64,000 nucleotides of DNA from Lagopus muta. Lineage: Eukaryota; Chordata; Aves; Galliformes; Phasianidae. Within the stretch, counting starts at the first letter, position 1. Every line of letters starts with the position of its first letter. The translations under genes were made by a program, and so were the position numbers. Shown piece after piece: positions 21,777 to 33,762 of this stretch. The notes under the pieces were generated by a model, which saw nothing but the letters and a program-made list of their open reading frames with translations, was not told the DNA's origin and made no database searches. The stretch spans positions 54,696,972-54,760,971 of the forward strand of contig NC_064437.1 of NCBI RefSeq assembly GCF_023343835.1, written 5' to 3'.

Positions 21777-24755
21777 AAAGTATGACTTAAGTGCTATCAT
21801 GGAAACATGGTGGAATGAATCTTATGACTGGAGTGCTGTGATTGATGGCTACAGGCTCTTCAGAAGGGACAGGCAGGGGAGGAGGGGAAGGGGAGTTACC
21901 ATCTAAGTTAGTGAGTGAATGGATTGTGAAGAGCTGTTTGAGGAAACAGCCATAATCTGGTTGAGAGTTTATGGGTTAAAATTAAGGATTGGTCTAGTGA
22001 AGGACATTTGGTGATTGGGGTCTCCTACAAGCCACCTGATCAGGGGTAGCCTGTTGATGAGGCCTTCTTGCTTCAACTGCAAGAGGTGTTGTACTCACAG
22101 ACTCTTCTCCTGATGGGGGATTTCAACCAGCTGGATATCTGCTGGGATAGTGGCACGGTGGGTGGCAAACAATCCAGGAGATTTTTGGAGTCTGAGGATA
22201 ACTTCCTGGTCCAAGTATTAGATGGACCAACCTGATGTGAAGCCTTACTAGGCCTGGAGCTCACCAGTGCTGCAGAGGAGAGCATTAGAGAGCTTAAAAT
22301 TAGAGACAGCCTGGGCTGTAGTGACCATACCTTGGTGGAGTTTGTGACCTTGAGGAATGCTGACCTGACAGTAAGCAGAGTCAGGACTCTGAACTTCAGG
22401 AGAGCAAACTTACAGCTGCTCAAGGAATTGCTGGATGGGATTCCCTGTGAAACTGTTAAGGGTATAGGAACAGAGCTGGCAGCTCTTTAAGGACGCCTTT
22501 CTCTGGGTACAAGAGCTCTCCATCCCCCAGCAGAAGAAATGGAGCAGAGGAGGCAGGTGACCCACATGGCTGAGCAAGAACCTGCAGTTTAAACTGAGGG
22601 GAAATAGAAACGTACAGGAAGTGGAAGCAGGGTTGTGTAGCCTGGGAAGAATACAGGGATGTTGCTCACATGTGTAGAGATAGGGTCAGGAAAGGCAAGG
22701 CACAGATGGAGCTGAATTTGGCTATGAAAGATAGCAAGAAGGGGATCTACTGGTGCATAGGCAGGAGGAGATAGATCGAGGAAAGTGTTCCCCCTCTGAT
22801 AAATGAGAATAGAGAACTAGCTTTCTCAGAAATGGAAAAAGCTGAATTACTCAGTAAGTGCTTTGTCTTTGTCTTCACTGATGGTCAGACTCCCCATGTC
22901 TGTCAGGGCCCTGCACCTCTAGGTGACTGGGGGGAGGAGCAAATTCTGTCCCACTATGATGGTAGAACATGTCTGAGACCTCCTAATGAAACTGAATTTA
23001 TATAAGTCTATGGGGCCAGATGATATGCTGAGTTCTGAGGGAGATGGTTGACATGGTTGCAGAGCTGCTTTCGATCGTGTTTGAAAAATCCTGGCTGTCA
23101 GGTGAAATTCCCAGTGGCTGGAAAAAGGGAAACATTACTCCCATTTTTAAGAAAGGGAGAAAGGATGTCCTGGGGAACTACAGGCCTCACCTCTGGAAGA
23201 TCATGGAGCAGATCCTCACTGTTAACGTGTTAAAGCGTGTATGAGATGAAGAAGAGATCTGAGACAGCCAGCATGGCTTCACCAAGGGCAGATCTTGCCT
23301 GACCAATCTGGTGGCTTTCTATGATGCGGTGATGGCATCAATGGACCAGGGAAGGACAACAGATGTCATCTTCCTGGACTTTGCAAAGCCTTTGACATAG
23401 TCCCTTACTGCATCCTTCTCTCTTAATTGGAGAGGATGGACTGTTCTATGGATTAAGAACTGGCTGGTTGCAGCCAAAGGGTTTTGATGGGTGGTTCTGT
23501 GTCTGGGTGGAGGCCGGTCACAATTGGTGTCCCCCAAGTGTTGGTCTTGGGACTGGTTCTCTTCAGCATCTTCACCAGTGTCATAGATGATGGCATCAAG
23601 TGCGCCCTCAGCAAGTTTGCAGATGACACCAAGCTGAGCAGCATGGTCAATGCACTGGAGGGAATGGAAACCATCCAGAGAGACCTGAATAGGCTGGGGA
23701 AGTGAGCCCATGTGAACTTAACAAGGTTCTACAAGGCTAAATACAAAGTGTAGAACTTGGGCTGGGGCAATCCCAGGTATTTATACTGACTGAGGGAAGA
23801 GCTTCTTGGAATCACAGAATCGCAAGGTTGGAAATGACCTGCAAGATCATCTAGTCCAACCACCCTCCCATTCCTATTAGTACCACAAGCTACTAAACCA
23901 TCTCTCGTAGCTCCTCATCCAGGCACCTCTTGAACACTGCCAGGGACGGCGACTCCACCACCTCCAGGGGCAGCCATTCCAGTGCCTGACCACCCTCTGA
24001 GAGAAAAAGTTTCTCCTAATGTCCAACCTAAACCTCCTCTAGTATAACTTCTGGCCATTGGAGCAGCCCTGCAGAGAAGGGCTTGGGGATCCTGGTGGAT
24101 GAAAAGCTGGATGTGAGCCAATAGTGTACACTTGTAGCCTGGAAGGCCAACTATATCCCGGGCTGCATTAAAGCAGGGGTGGCCAGCAGGGAGAGGGAGG
24201 TGACTGTCCTCTTCCTAGCTCTTGTGAGGCCCCATCTGGAGTACTGCATCCAGGCCTGAAGCCCCAAGCATAAGAAAGATGCAGAGCTCTTTGAACGACT
24301 CCAGAGGACGACCACTAAGACGATCAGGGGGCTGGAGCACCTCTCCTTTGAAAAAAGGTTGAGGGAACTGGGTTTGTTTAGCTTGGAGAGGAGAAGGCTC
24401 TGGGGAGACCTCATTGCTCCCTTCCAGTACTTGAAGAAGGGAGCATATAAACAGGAGGGGGGAACAGCTGTTTACGAGGCTTGATAGTGATAGGACAAGG
24501 GGGAATGGTCTTAAACTGAGATGAGAGGTTTAGGTTAGATATTAGGAGGAAGTTTTTCACTCAGAGGGTGGTGATGCACTTGGAACAGGTTGTCCAGAGA
24601 GGTTGTGGATGCCCCATCCTCGGAGGCATTCAAGGCAAGGCTGGATGTGGCTCAGGGCATCCTGGTCTAGTGATTGCTCTGCCCACAGCAGGGGGGTTGA
24701 AACTTGATCTTTAAGGTTCTTTTCAACCTAGGCCACTCTGATTTATTATTTTTTT
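21777..24755 (+). mobile_element. Decayed CR1 LINE (ORF2 remnants), interrupted by a nested CR1
   Basis: Non-LTR retrotransposon of the CR1 clade, 5'-truncated. The ORF2 endonuclease is recognisable from YDLSAIMETWWNESYDW (about 21777), the GDFN motif (22116-22127) and the SDH motif (22320-22328). Reverse transcriptase follows, with PSGWKKGNITPIFKKG (about 23115), [14 protein letters not shown] (about 23270) and the catalytic FADD box (23616-23627). Stops in the endonuclease and frame shifts around LDFAK (about 23375) show it is dead. The 3' non-coding part resumes at about 24061 and ends near GGCCACTCTGATTTATT (about 24750). It lies 120 bp past the GSTO1 poly(A) signal. Confidence 0.92.
23808..24060 (-). 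mobile_element. CR1 3'-end fragment nested in the larger CR1
   Basis: The plus strand reads ATCACAGAATCGCAAGGTTGG, CATCTAGTCCAACCACCCTCC, CCACCTCCAGGGGCAGCCATT, which is the reverse complement of the CR1 3' end. The host CR1 stops at GAGCTTCTTGG and resumes at GAGCAGCCCTGCAGAGAAGG, so this copy inserted later and in opposite orientation. Confidence 0.88.
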
Positions 24756-27700
24756 TAATATCACATCTTACACCCACATAGTAACTCTGAGGAGGTGCAT
24801 GCTTGTGTAACTTAAGTGGGAAAGCAGAAATGAAAGATAGAGTTGAAGAAGAATTAGTAGGAACTCCTCTAACAAAGGTGCTTCCTACCAGCTTACAGAG
24901 CATGTGAGTTTGCATCTATTGGCGTTTATGCTCTTACTAGTTTTAATTCACTATGCAGGTTTTGCTCTTGGTTTTATCTGTGTTTTTTAAATACACCAGG
25001 CATTACTTGGAGAAAAATAAGTTAAGTCTGCTGTTTCCTACCAGAATGCTCATATACTCTACAAGTTTCCTAGTCCTGATCTGATGCTGTGTTGCAGTAG
25101 ATTGTCATTAGAGAACCCGGAGGAATCGTAATGCTGTGAGGTGTCAGAACATGGGTCTATAGGTGTTTTATCAGATGATAGCAGGGTTTGTGCTTGAAGC
25201 CATTTTCCCTGAAATGATATGGTGGGATTTCAGCAGCAAACTTTGATGAATTACTAACTATAGAGCATCCTGGTATTGTTAGTTGCTCTGCTTCTATTTA
25301 AAACTTGTCAAAGCTTTAGTTAGGAAGTTAGTAAAGTGTGCTGAAAATTGGCTTCCATAAACATGCTGGGAATATATTGCAGTTTGTTCCTCTGTTTTAC
25401 TGGGAGATAGTGGGAGATGTGACTTAAGTGAGATCCACCAATGGGTTAAGAACAGAGCTGGCATCCATAAATATAAGTGGCTAAGGGCAGGCCACAGTAA
25501 TTAGGAGACTATGTTGTGCAAACAGAAATGATGTGTTCTCATCTTTGTTTAGTGGCTCTAGAGTATACCATTATAAATATGCTACTTCAGCAAGAAAATG
25601 TAACATGAATTATTCTACCTTATAATTTACTATTAAATATCAGTGCTTTAAATCTCCTGGTAGACAGCTGGGGTCCTGAACCCATTACAGCACATCAGGA
25701 AATATAGACCTCAGGCAAAGTGTTTTTGATGTGGTAATGAATATGCAACACTTGGGCATAGTCTGCAAAAGAAAGAAAAAGGTTAGGTGAAATGGACTGG
25801 CTCTCTCCTTTCACTGTGTATGAGTGTAAAAAATACATTATTATTTTAAACAGTCCAAGAAGAAAATGCTATTGCCTGTTTTGGTCAACAGAAGAAGATG
25901 AAGCCAATGAACAAAGATCAAGCAGATTGATAGCTCTGCTCCTGATTAGTTGTCCCCTTCAAATCTTCTTTGGATCAGATTGTATAGCCAATGATGTATT
26001 TACTCATCTTCTACTTCATAGTTTGCTCTTGAAGGTTGCTGGTGGTACTTTTGTTTTTCAGAACAATGATGAATTTTTTTAATCATTCCTTGTTGTGCCA
26101 CCAAACATAATTGCTCTCAGCACAAGGTAAAAAAAAAATAAGAAAAAAAAATAAGTTCATGAATAGGCAAAAAAACGAAGAAAAAGAAAAATTAAGAGAA
26201 AAGGAAATCACAGTTTCTTGTCGTGCTTCATTTAATAGCTGTTATGCTTATAGCTGTGTGTGAGAGCAAGTGCTAGGCATGTGTTGGCACATTAGTACAT
26301 CTTCTGGACCTGTTCTCTCTGATTTTCCACTGTCATGGCATTTCTAATGTTCCCGGGTTGTTAAGATCTGAGAACTGCCTGTTTCTCATCTTCTTTCTTT
26401 ATTATTAGTCTTTTTATGGTTTTCTTTTTAGTTTCTTCTCTATTTTTTTTTTCATTACTCTGTTCCCTGGACAGTGGTTTCACTTGGGAAGGGCTGATGA
26501 AAATTCAGTCTCTTTACAGTCATGAGAACAGATGCCACTTTATTAAATCATTCCCAGTTCCTATCATATATTAGAAGCAGCGTGTTCTACAGCAGGTCTA
26601 AAGTCAGCAGAGGTGGCATTAGTTGTGTTTTTTTTTGTTTTTGTTTTTTTTTTTTTAGCTAAGTAATGTTAATTGGATGTTATTTGGACTTTTTTTTTTT
26701 TTCTCCTAAAGCAAATTTTGCTGATTTGCTAAGAAAGGGATTATAAAATTTGTCAGTAAGATTTAGCTGTGCCTCTGGTGCAATGTGAATGCTACTTAGC
26801 AGTGAGCAGTACTGTTGTATCTGAGTTGAGGAGAATGTAAAAAAGCAGCTTTTATTAAGGGACTGATGTACAGAATGTTTACTGTGCTGTTCACAGCCAT
26901 CTCATGATGTGTAGACCGCAGTCTGAGACAGAATGCTACAGGTTTGTTTCTTAGAACCACCAGTTTCTTGGCAACACTGATGGAAAAAGCCATCTCTCCA
27001 GGGAAAATGTAGCCCAGAAAAGCAGTGCTGAAAAGAGAGGATACAGTGCTTCCTGAAAACTGCAAACCATTTACATGACCCTCTCAGGTGTTCCCACCAG
27101 CAAAGACATGAGACAGCTGGGGAAAAAGGATTACAAAGTTGTCTGCTTGAGACAACCTGAGGAACTGATGAAAACCAAGTGTGATATTATAGCTCAATAC
27201 TGTCCTTTGTGTGTATGGTCCTGTTTTCTCAAATGATGCTTTTGTACCTTTCCTGCTGTCACTTCTTCATCATCAGAAGGAAGATCTCAACAAGAGTAGA
27301 GGGCATATTCACAAACTGTGACTGTTTGTGAATATCACAGACGTTGAGTTTCAAAAGTATGGTCTTTCCTCTACTCATAATTGCTAAGCAGGGATATTAA
27401 TCAGCTAGTTCTCGTTGTAAGAAAATGCTCTGGTTGTATCAAACTCACAGACTTGACGCCTCTCAGTTCCTCTCTGTATGCTTTATGTATCTTGGTTGTG
27501 TTATGCCAGTGTGTTCATGCTCTGGATCAAAACTTTCCCTTCAAAGCTATTCCAGGTGTGGTTCTGGCAGGAGAAAGTCAGTGTGGGGTGTGCATGTGGA
27601 CACACCTTAGTTTTAATTATCTTTGCATACAGAAGCTTTGCCTTACTGGAGCTTTGTATTACTGATATGCTGTATTAACACACCCATGGCTCCAAAGGAG

Positions 27701-28830
27701 AATTGAATCACCAGGAATATTACAATGACAGTGCAAAATACCTCTGCCCAATGGGAGCATGTGTGCAACAGAAGCTGCTTAAGGCTGTTATAGATTACTT
27801 GTGCTTACAGGTACAAGAACTGTCCCAGGGCTATTCTGCCCTGCCTGGTGCAAGCTGACAGGAAGGAGATCTGGAAGATGTTAGCAAGTTAAGTACTGTC
27901 ACTCTGTGGATTTGTGTGCAGCTTGGTTCCCAGCATAGGCCTAGACAGCAAGACTGAGAGGTAGGAGCAATACAAGGAATTGTATCTCCCTTGGTGCACC
28001 TCAGAGATAAAGTGACAGATGAGGCAGGCTGTTAACAATGTGGTTTACTGAGATCAGCTCAGCCCAGCTGTACCTGTTGGGCCTGTATTGCACTTTATCC
28101 TGAATGTTAGGTTGGAAATCCAATGACATTTTAAGTTTTATGGTACTTCTGCAAAGGAGCAGAACACAGACAAATTTTAATTTTGACTCCTTACATCTGG
28201 TTGGCCCAAGACTAAGTAAGTAGGAGCCTATTGGTGGATTTGGGAATAAAGGGTGCTGCTTTCAAGTCTAAGTCAAAAAAGCATCCTTTGTTGGTGATGC
28301 TTCTCTTGGGAATTTTAGTTTCAAAAGAAACTGAAAGTTGAAGGAGAGAGACAGCGATGGATCAACTTAAGCTTGGCTTTTGAGCACGCCTACTTGAATT
28401 AAGACCAAACCTCTTGGTTCACTCAGTCTCATCAGTATGCACTGAAAAACCTGAGTGGTGGCCCTGGAAACTGTATGTCAGTGATCCCCTCCCACTGCCG
28501 CATGCTTAATTGCTCTGTGCCATTTTCTCTATCTCTTTTGATGAAGAAGTGAAGGACTTCCTGGGACAGTGACTTCATGTACCAACTGAGCATTAACATG
28601 TAGTTGGGTTTGAGTGCACTAGATAAATCCCCAGCCATAAATGTCTCCAAATGTTTAAGGCTTGATCTCCAACATTATTAGAACATCACAGGGAGTCTTG
28701 CCACTGGGCTTACTATGCTAGGATTCCACCAGGTGTCTCCCAACTCCATCCTTCTGCTATCTCAGAAACATGTTTTGGGAAACTGGAAATAAAACAGGCC
28801 ACACTTACTTAGGTTTTGTACAAGAATTCC
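24756..28830. other. GSTO1-ITPRIP intergenic region
   Basis: 4 kb without a recognised gene. Low-complexity A- and T-rich tracts occupy about 26125-26190 and 26625-26705. Short open frames at 25792-26082 and 27381-27678 have no family similarity. In mammals GSTO2 would lie in this interval; no omega-GST exon (RFCPF, WPWFER) is seen here on either strand. Confidence 0.65.
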
Positions 28831-28836
28831 TTTATT
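28831..28836 (-). terminator. Candidate ITPRIP polyadenylation signal
   Basis: Minus strand AATAAA, preceded by another A/T-rich TTTATAATAAA context and followed by a GT-rich stretch (TAAGTGTGG). It would give a 3'UTR of 3.2 kb. A second AATAAA at 29628-29633 is an alternative. Choice between them is inferred. Confidence 0.4.
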
Positions 28837-31800
28837 ATAAATAAAGCTGCAAGAGAAGATCTATACAAATTTAACAGTGTCCTGCTATAAAAGCAGCGGT
28901 TTGAATACAGCGTCATGAATCAAGGAAGAATTCAGGTGGAAAGTTATGATATTATTACCCATCTCATCTGCATTGCCAAGATGGCTATTCATACTACAAT
29001 TGTACTTCTGAACTACACCCAGGAAGAAAAATCCTACAAAAAAGACAGTTAATAAATAAAGCCATTTATCATACAGGATCCTATGAGAAGAACTCAGTGA
29101 CCAGCAGCTAAGCTGTTAGAAGTGAGTAAATTCTCATTTCTTCACCACTGAGAAAACATTGCAAAGGCTTTGCATTAAAAACATATGGCAAACAAACACC
29201 AAATCCTTTTACTTGAATAATGAATAAGTTTTGGTTTCCTTTGCTGAAATCCATCTTTATACGCCTGCAAGACCTGTATGCAGAGCAAACTAGAGAGGGA
29301 CGAAGTCATATTCTGTGGTTGGCACGTAATAAAGAGTGAACTAACAGCTCCCCTTAGAGGACACTGGCCTCCTGAACAGCAACAATAACTAAGACCAAGA
29401 CATTTCCTAAAGGTGAACGGCTCCTGAGGCTATGTTGTACATCAGTGGTTGTTATCAAGGCACTACTAATTCCATTGCTTTGACAGAACCTATAATAAAG
29501 TATTAAAACCACAAGTTGAGGGTGGAGGGAGTGGCTGGAAACCAGAAGAGGCCGTAGGAATTCAGTTGCGTAATTTTTCTGGTCAGCAAATAGCAAGAAC
29601 AGCACTGAGATGCAAGAAAGAGGTCTGTTTATTCTTCCTTAGGATCTCTCATGGAGATCAGGCTATTACTAGAGATGTGCATTCGTTACTCGTGCTTTAC
29701 ACTGTTTTAAAAGAACATTACTCACTTAAAATCACAAAACCTCACCTCCACCCTCTCCCTTTAAAGCTGCTTCCTATGGATGCCCAGCAAGATGTCAGTC
29801 AAGGCAGCACTAAACGTGGGTGGCACTAAAAGATCTTAGGACACTTTACTGGCTGACAGCTGATGGACCCGAACTGTCTCATAATAAATCTCTTTAATGA
29901 AATCTGAGTTTGGCCTTTTACTGAGAGGCCTTGTACCTGGTGTGCAAAAGATTTAATACAGAGAAACGAGGCAGTCCAGGAAATTATGTTTTTCACAGTG
30001 TAGCACTACAAAGGTCTGCTCAAGAGAAATACTGTTTGCCCACATCTCTCCAGATGGAACAAGTATCTAACTTTAGTATATATATTAATATATGGCTGGC
30101 AAAGACCTCTGCCCTGAGACTTATTATAGCACAGCTCATTTCCTTGTAGCCTGAATGCACAGACCAAGTCTCGTAAAAGATGCTTGGGGCAAAATGAGTA
30201 TATTGCATACGCATAGGCAAATTGTGCCCAGGAATTTGCTTCCAAGGGAGTCAAATCCATAAATACCTTGGCTCAGCTCCAGCCTGGGTTCAAGCAACCC
30301 CATGGGAACACTTCAGGGTGAGTTTGAGTTTAAAAGCAAACATGCACGCACATGCAGAAAATGAAGGACAAAAGATTCAGTGCACCTATCAGTTTGGGTT
30401 CCTTTTGAGTCTAAGCAGCAGTGCTCTGAGGTGTACAAAGGCAAGATTTGGCCTGTTTACATGCTCATAGGGCTGGTGTTACACAGCCAGGTTCCTCCAT
30501 TTCGAGAGAAGTTTGATTATCCCGTTAAATAGACTTTTCTACTCAACCTTCCCTTGCTCAACCTTACATAAAAGTTATTTTCCAACCCTGTGTGTCATTT
30601 CCTCAGAGACCTGGGTCACAAATTTGTTTCTGTTCTTTGGATAGGCTAAATTTAGATGCCTGACAGGAAACGACATAGAAATACTCATTTCTCTCTCACT
30701 TGGCTAAGGACAATTTTAGAAGTAACTCAGACCACAACTACTTGAGCACGACCTCCCTGCAGGCCTCTGGAAATAAGTGTTGCAGTTTGCTTTGCTTTGG
30801 TGTAGAAAATGTCCCTCAGTGGTGGGGGTACAGACATAAGCAGACATGAAGGAAGTGGAGAAATGGTTTGTACAAGGAAAAAAGGAGAGAGGATACAAAA
30901 ATTTATAGTTTGCTACCTGTGGTTCCCAAGAGTAAACATCATCAAAGCAGCAGCCTTGAGATGGATTGAAGAGACCTGATAATGAGTCAAAAAACAGGCA
31001 GCTTTTACTTGGGTACCTGGCAGTAGAAAGGAATAACACACCACAAGAGAGCTGCAGAGAGCAGTGCCACGCTCTGCCTCATGTACACCTCCTGCAACTC
31101 TCCTCCTAATTCAGAGCCATCTTGCTGTCCTGGCCTCACTAAAACCACGCTGAGAGCTATGCTCTCTCATTTGGATAGTGAGTTTCCTCCTGGTATCAGA
31201 CTCCTGAGATCGGGCTTATTACAGAATAATTTTGAGGAGTTTCCTCTTTAGTAAAAGCAAACCCTGCAGCAATCATTTCTCTTTGCTAGTTTTCAGACTT
31301 GCTGCCTGGAGATAAGGAAAGCAAACAAATAAACCAAAAGCCAGAACCCAATAACAGCATTTCTCTCTTAAATGACGTAAATAAGGCTCCTGGCCATTCA
31401 TCCATGGAAAACAGCCAAGAATAAAATCCACTCATTGTGCTACTTTGAAGAAAATGGAAAATGAAATGGTCTCAAGACACTGATCCTGCGGACTGCTCTG
31501 TTATATTCCTCCAAGGGAAAAAATATCTGGAACACAGGAGTGTTTTTGATGGACAGGACTGTTTAAATTAGTGCTGCAAGTCCTATCAAAATGCACTTTT
31601 TAAACCCACTGTTCCCTTTCAATTAAAGAGCTGTGCTGGGCTTAAGATCTCCATCCAGTCTAGAACTGTGCATGACCTGAGTAGTGACTCTCCTTCCCAG
31701 CCGAGGCTCATGTTGCACCTCCCATAGGTCTCACAGCTCCTGCTGTCCTGTCTGCAAGCAGACCGCCACCGCTTTGAAGGCACCAGAATAAATTAGCCAT

Positions 31801-32096
31801 GTTCATTGCTCATCACCACTGTAGCATGACTGAGGCACAGTAGAAAAATATATTCTTAGCTGCATAAAACCCTGCCAGCCCAACTGTGGAGCAGAAACTT
31901 ACTTTTATAGCATCTCTTCCAGTTTCTCTCTGTTCTGCACCCATCCCTTCTTCCTTATTGCAGAAACCATGACATAGACATGGTTCAGCTGCAGACAACA
32001 AACTGCACTGGCAAAGTCAGTTGTTTCCATAAGGCTTTGGAAAGCTGCACTCTGGATTTGTGCTTAGAGGAACAAGTGTTTTCCTGCTGGCTTTGG
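28837..32096 (-). other. Probable ITPRIP 3'UTR
   Basis: Non-coding sequence directly after the ITPRIP stop with no recognised repeat or exon. Assigned as 3'UTR because mammalian ITPRIP has a long one and because poly(A) signals occur at its far end. Confidence 0.45.
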
Positions 32097-33746
32097 TTAA
32101 ACAGATTCCTTTTGGATCCCATTGGTGTGGACATGGGGAATGTGCACCATGTACTCACTTATCAGTGCAGATGTGTTCCTGAGCATCTCATGGAATGTGT
32201 CAACTGTCTTTCTGTAAACATCCCTGTGTAGAACAAAGGGACGGAAAAGGTTGAGGGGCTCAGCCCTCTGGAATATGATGGGGAAGCCCAGCTCTGCTGG
32301 TACCTTCCCATTGCCAATGAAGAAGTGGTAGAGCTTCTTCTCCTGCAGACATTTCTCCAGGAATTTCAGCATGTCCTGTAGACGGGCCTCCAACTTCTCT
32401 GGGGCCCAGTCTTGATTTGGACGTGTGTGCAGCAGATGCAGCAACACTGTCTTCAGATGGTAGTTGGTGAGCCCACTTGGACCTGTGAGGCTGCACTGCT
32501 TCCCGTGGAGGAAGGAGAGGATCTGAAGGCAGCTGACATGGCAGGCATTGGCAGGCAGCATTTTGGAGATCATCTGGATGAACCTCCTCTCATACACTGC
32601 AAAGGTGAGAAACCAGTGAGTGCTGGAGGGGAGGTCTGCTGCCAGGCAGTTCCGAGGGAAATGAGAGATGAAGTAAACATCAGAGTTCTCGTACTGCACC
32701 ACAGGGGTGAGGTTGAAGGCAACTGATTTCCCCGATTTAAATTTTATCTTCAGGGCTCCTGGGGAGTCCAAGAGGCTAAAAGACAGGTCAAATTCATACT
32801 TGTGTGAAATTTTGTTCCAGGCCTTGGTGACTGCAATCTGGAACCACTTCATGACTTGGTCAGCATCAAGATATTGTGTATTTTTGAAGCACAGGAGGTC
32901 TTCCATTTCACTGCTGAGTCTGGTAGCATTACCTTGGCTATGGAGGAGGCACAGCATATCTTCTCCCAGTTTAGTCTTGTCACAGATGCAACCTATCTCA
33001 TCCTCATCTGCCCTGCATACCTTAATAGTGCCATATCCTTGTTCATCTGGGGGAAAAGAATCGCCAGAGCACCATATCTGAGATCGGAAACAATATGGCT
33101 CTGGGGGTGCAAAAGGCACTATCAGATCGCAGACAAAAGGTTTACGCACTCTCCAATTCTCATACATGCTCCCCACACCCATGCAGTCCTCCACTTCCAT
33201 GTCAGCATCCCGGTTACAAACACTCCTCAAGGCCTCCAGCAGGTCATCTGCGAAGCCTTCCACCATCTCCCGCATCCTGGCCATGTCTCCAGTGGTACCC
33301 AGGATACGCTTCTCATAGAAGCTGGCTAAGATGGCCTTGTCAGGGAAGGCCACCCCTTTAAATGCTTTCCCCAGGACAGCCATGTCATCCTCGTCTGCTC
33401 CCGTGTCCTGCCAATTCCCCTCCTGGAAATCCTGCCTCCAGAGCTCGATCAATAGGAAAATGACCATGGAAAGAGCAGTCCACATATCCCATTGGACCTT
33501 TTCCTCTTTGACATCCTCCACTACTTTTGCTGCTTTTTCCAGAACCTTCTGTGCAGCTTCCTGACCTTCAATTTCCCGTTCCAAGCGCAACTTCTCTAGC
33601 CGAAGGATCTCTTCCCGCTCCTTCATCTTCTGGATGATTTCCTCTGTATTTTCGAGGATAGTGCCATTCTCTTTAGGGAAGAGGAGTGGGTGGTTGACAA
33701 TAGCTGTAATTACCACTAGGCACACTCGGAAGATTCCCACAGGCAT
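32097..33746 (-). CDS. ITPRIP: Inositol 1,4,5-trisphosphate receptor-interacting protein (DANGER), complete coding exon
   Basis: ITPRIP binds IP3 receptors and increases their inhibition by calcium; the family (ITPRIP, ITPRIPL1, ITPRIPL2) carries a Mab-21/cGAS-like nucleotidyltransferase fold. This uninterrupted 549-residue frame matches the vertebrate protein (547 aa in human) throughout. Visible parts are a hydrophobic N-terminus (about 1-24, FRVCLVVITAIVNHPLLF), a charged coiled coil (about 34-84), a membrane segment (about 88-103, MWTALSMVIFLLIELW), and then the Mab-21 region with LLEALRSVCNRDADMEVED (169-187) and GVGSMYENW (190-198). The tail keeps LTGPSGL, HHFFIG-like YHFFIGNGKVP and EPLNLFRPFVL. 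The coding region is one exon, as in other vertebrates. An AG acceptor 13 bp upstream of the ATG shows that a 5'UTR intron precedes it. Function is from orthologues. Confidence 0.96.
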   Translation of the reverse strand: MPVGIFRVCLVVITAIVNHPLLFPKENGTILENTEEIIQKMKEREEILRLEKLRLEREIEGQEAAQKVLEKAAKVVEDVKEEKVQWDMWTALSMVIFLLIELWRQDFQEGNWQDTGADEDDMAVLGKAFKGVAFPDKAILASFYEKRILGTTGDMARMREMVEGFADDLLEALRSVCNRDADMEVEDCMGVGSMYENWRVRKPFVCDLIVPFAPPEPYCFRSQIWCSGDSFPPDEQGYGTIKVCRADEDEIGCICDKTKLGEDMLCLLHSQGNATRLSSEMEDLLCFKNTQYLDADQVMKWFQIAVTKAWNKISHKYEFDLSFSLLDSPGALKIKFKSGKSVAFNLTPVVQYENSDVYFISHFPRNCLAADLPSSTHWFLTFAVYERRFIQMISKMLPANACHVSCLQILSFLHGKQCSLTGPSGLTNYHLKTVLLHLLHTRPNQDWAPEKLEARLQDMLKFLEKCLQEKKLYHFFIGNGKVPAELGFPIIFQRAEPLNLFRPFVLHRDVYRKTVDTFHEMLRNTSALISEYMVHIPHVHTNGIQKESV

Positions 33747-33762
33747 GGCAGTTCCTTCACTG
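33747..33762 (-). other. ITPRIP 5'UTR segment and splice acceptor
   Basis: On the minus strand a pyrimidine tract TTTTCTCTTTCAG precedes TGAAGGAACTGCC and the ATG. The acceptor places the exon start at 33759, so the 5'UTR continues in an upstream exon. Confidence 0.7.

Noticed and set aside
23044-23711. Open frames at 23044-23244, 23319-23711 (minus) and 23484-23705 as host genes
   Set aside because: They are fragments of, or antisense to, the reverse transcriptase of the decayed CR1.
32856-33329. 157-codon plus-strand open frame opposite ITPRIP (also 32412-32726, 32707-33081)
   Set aside because: Shadow frames antisense to a conserved coding exon; no independent similarity.
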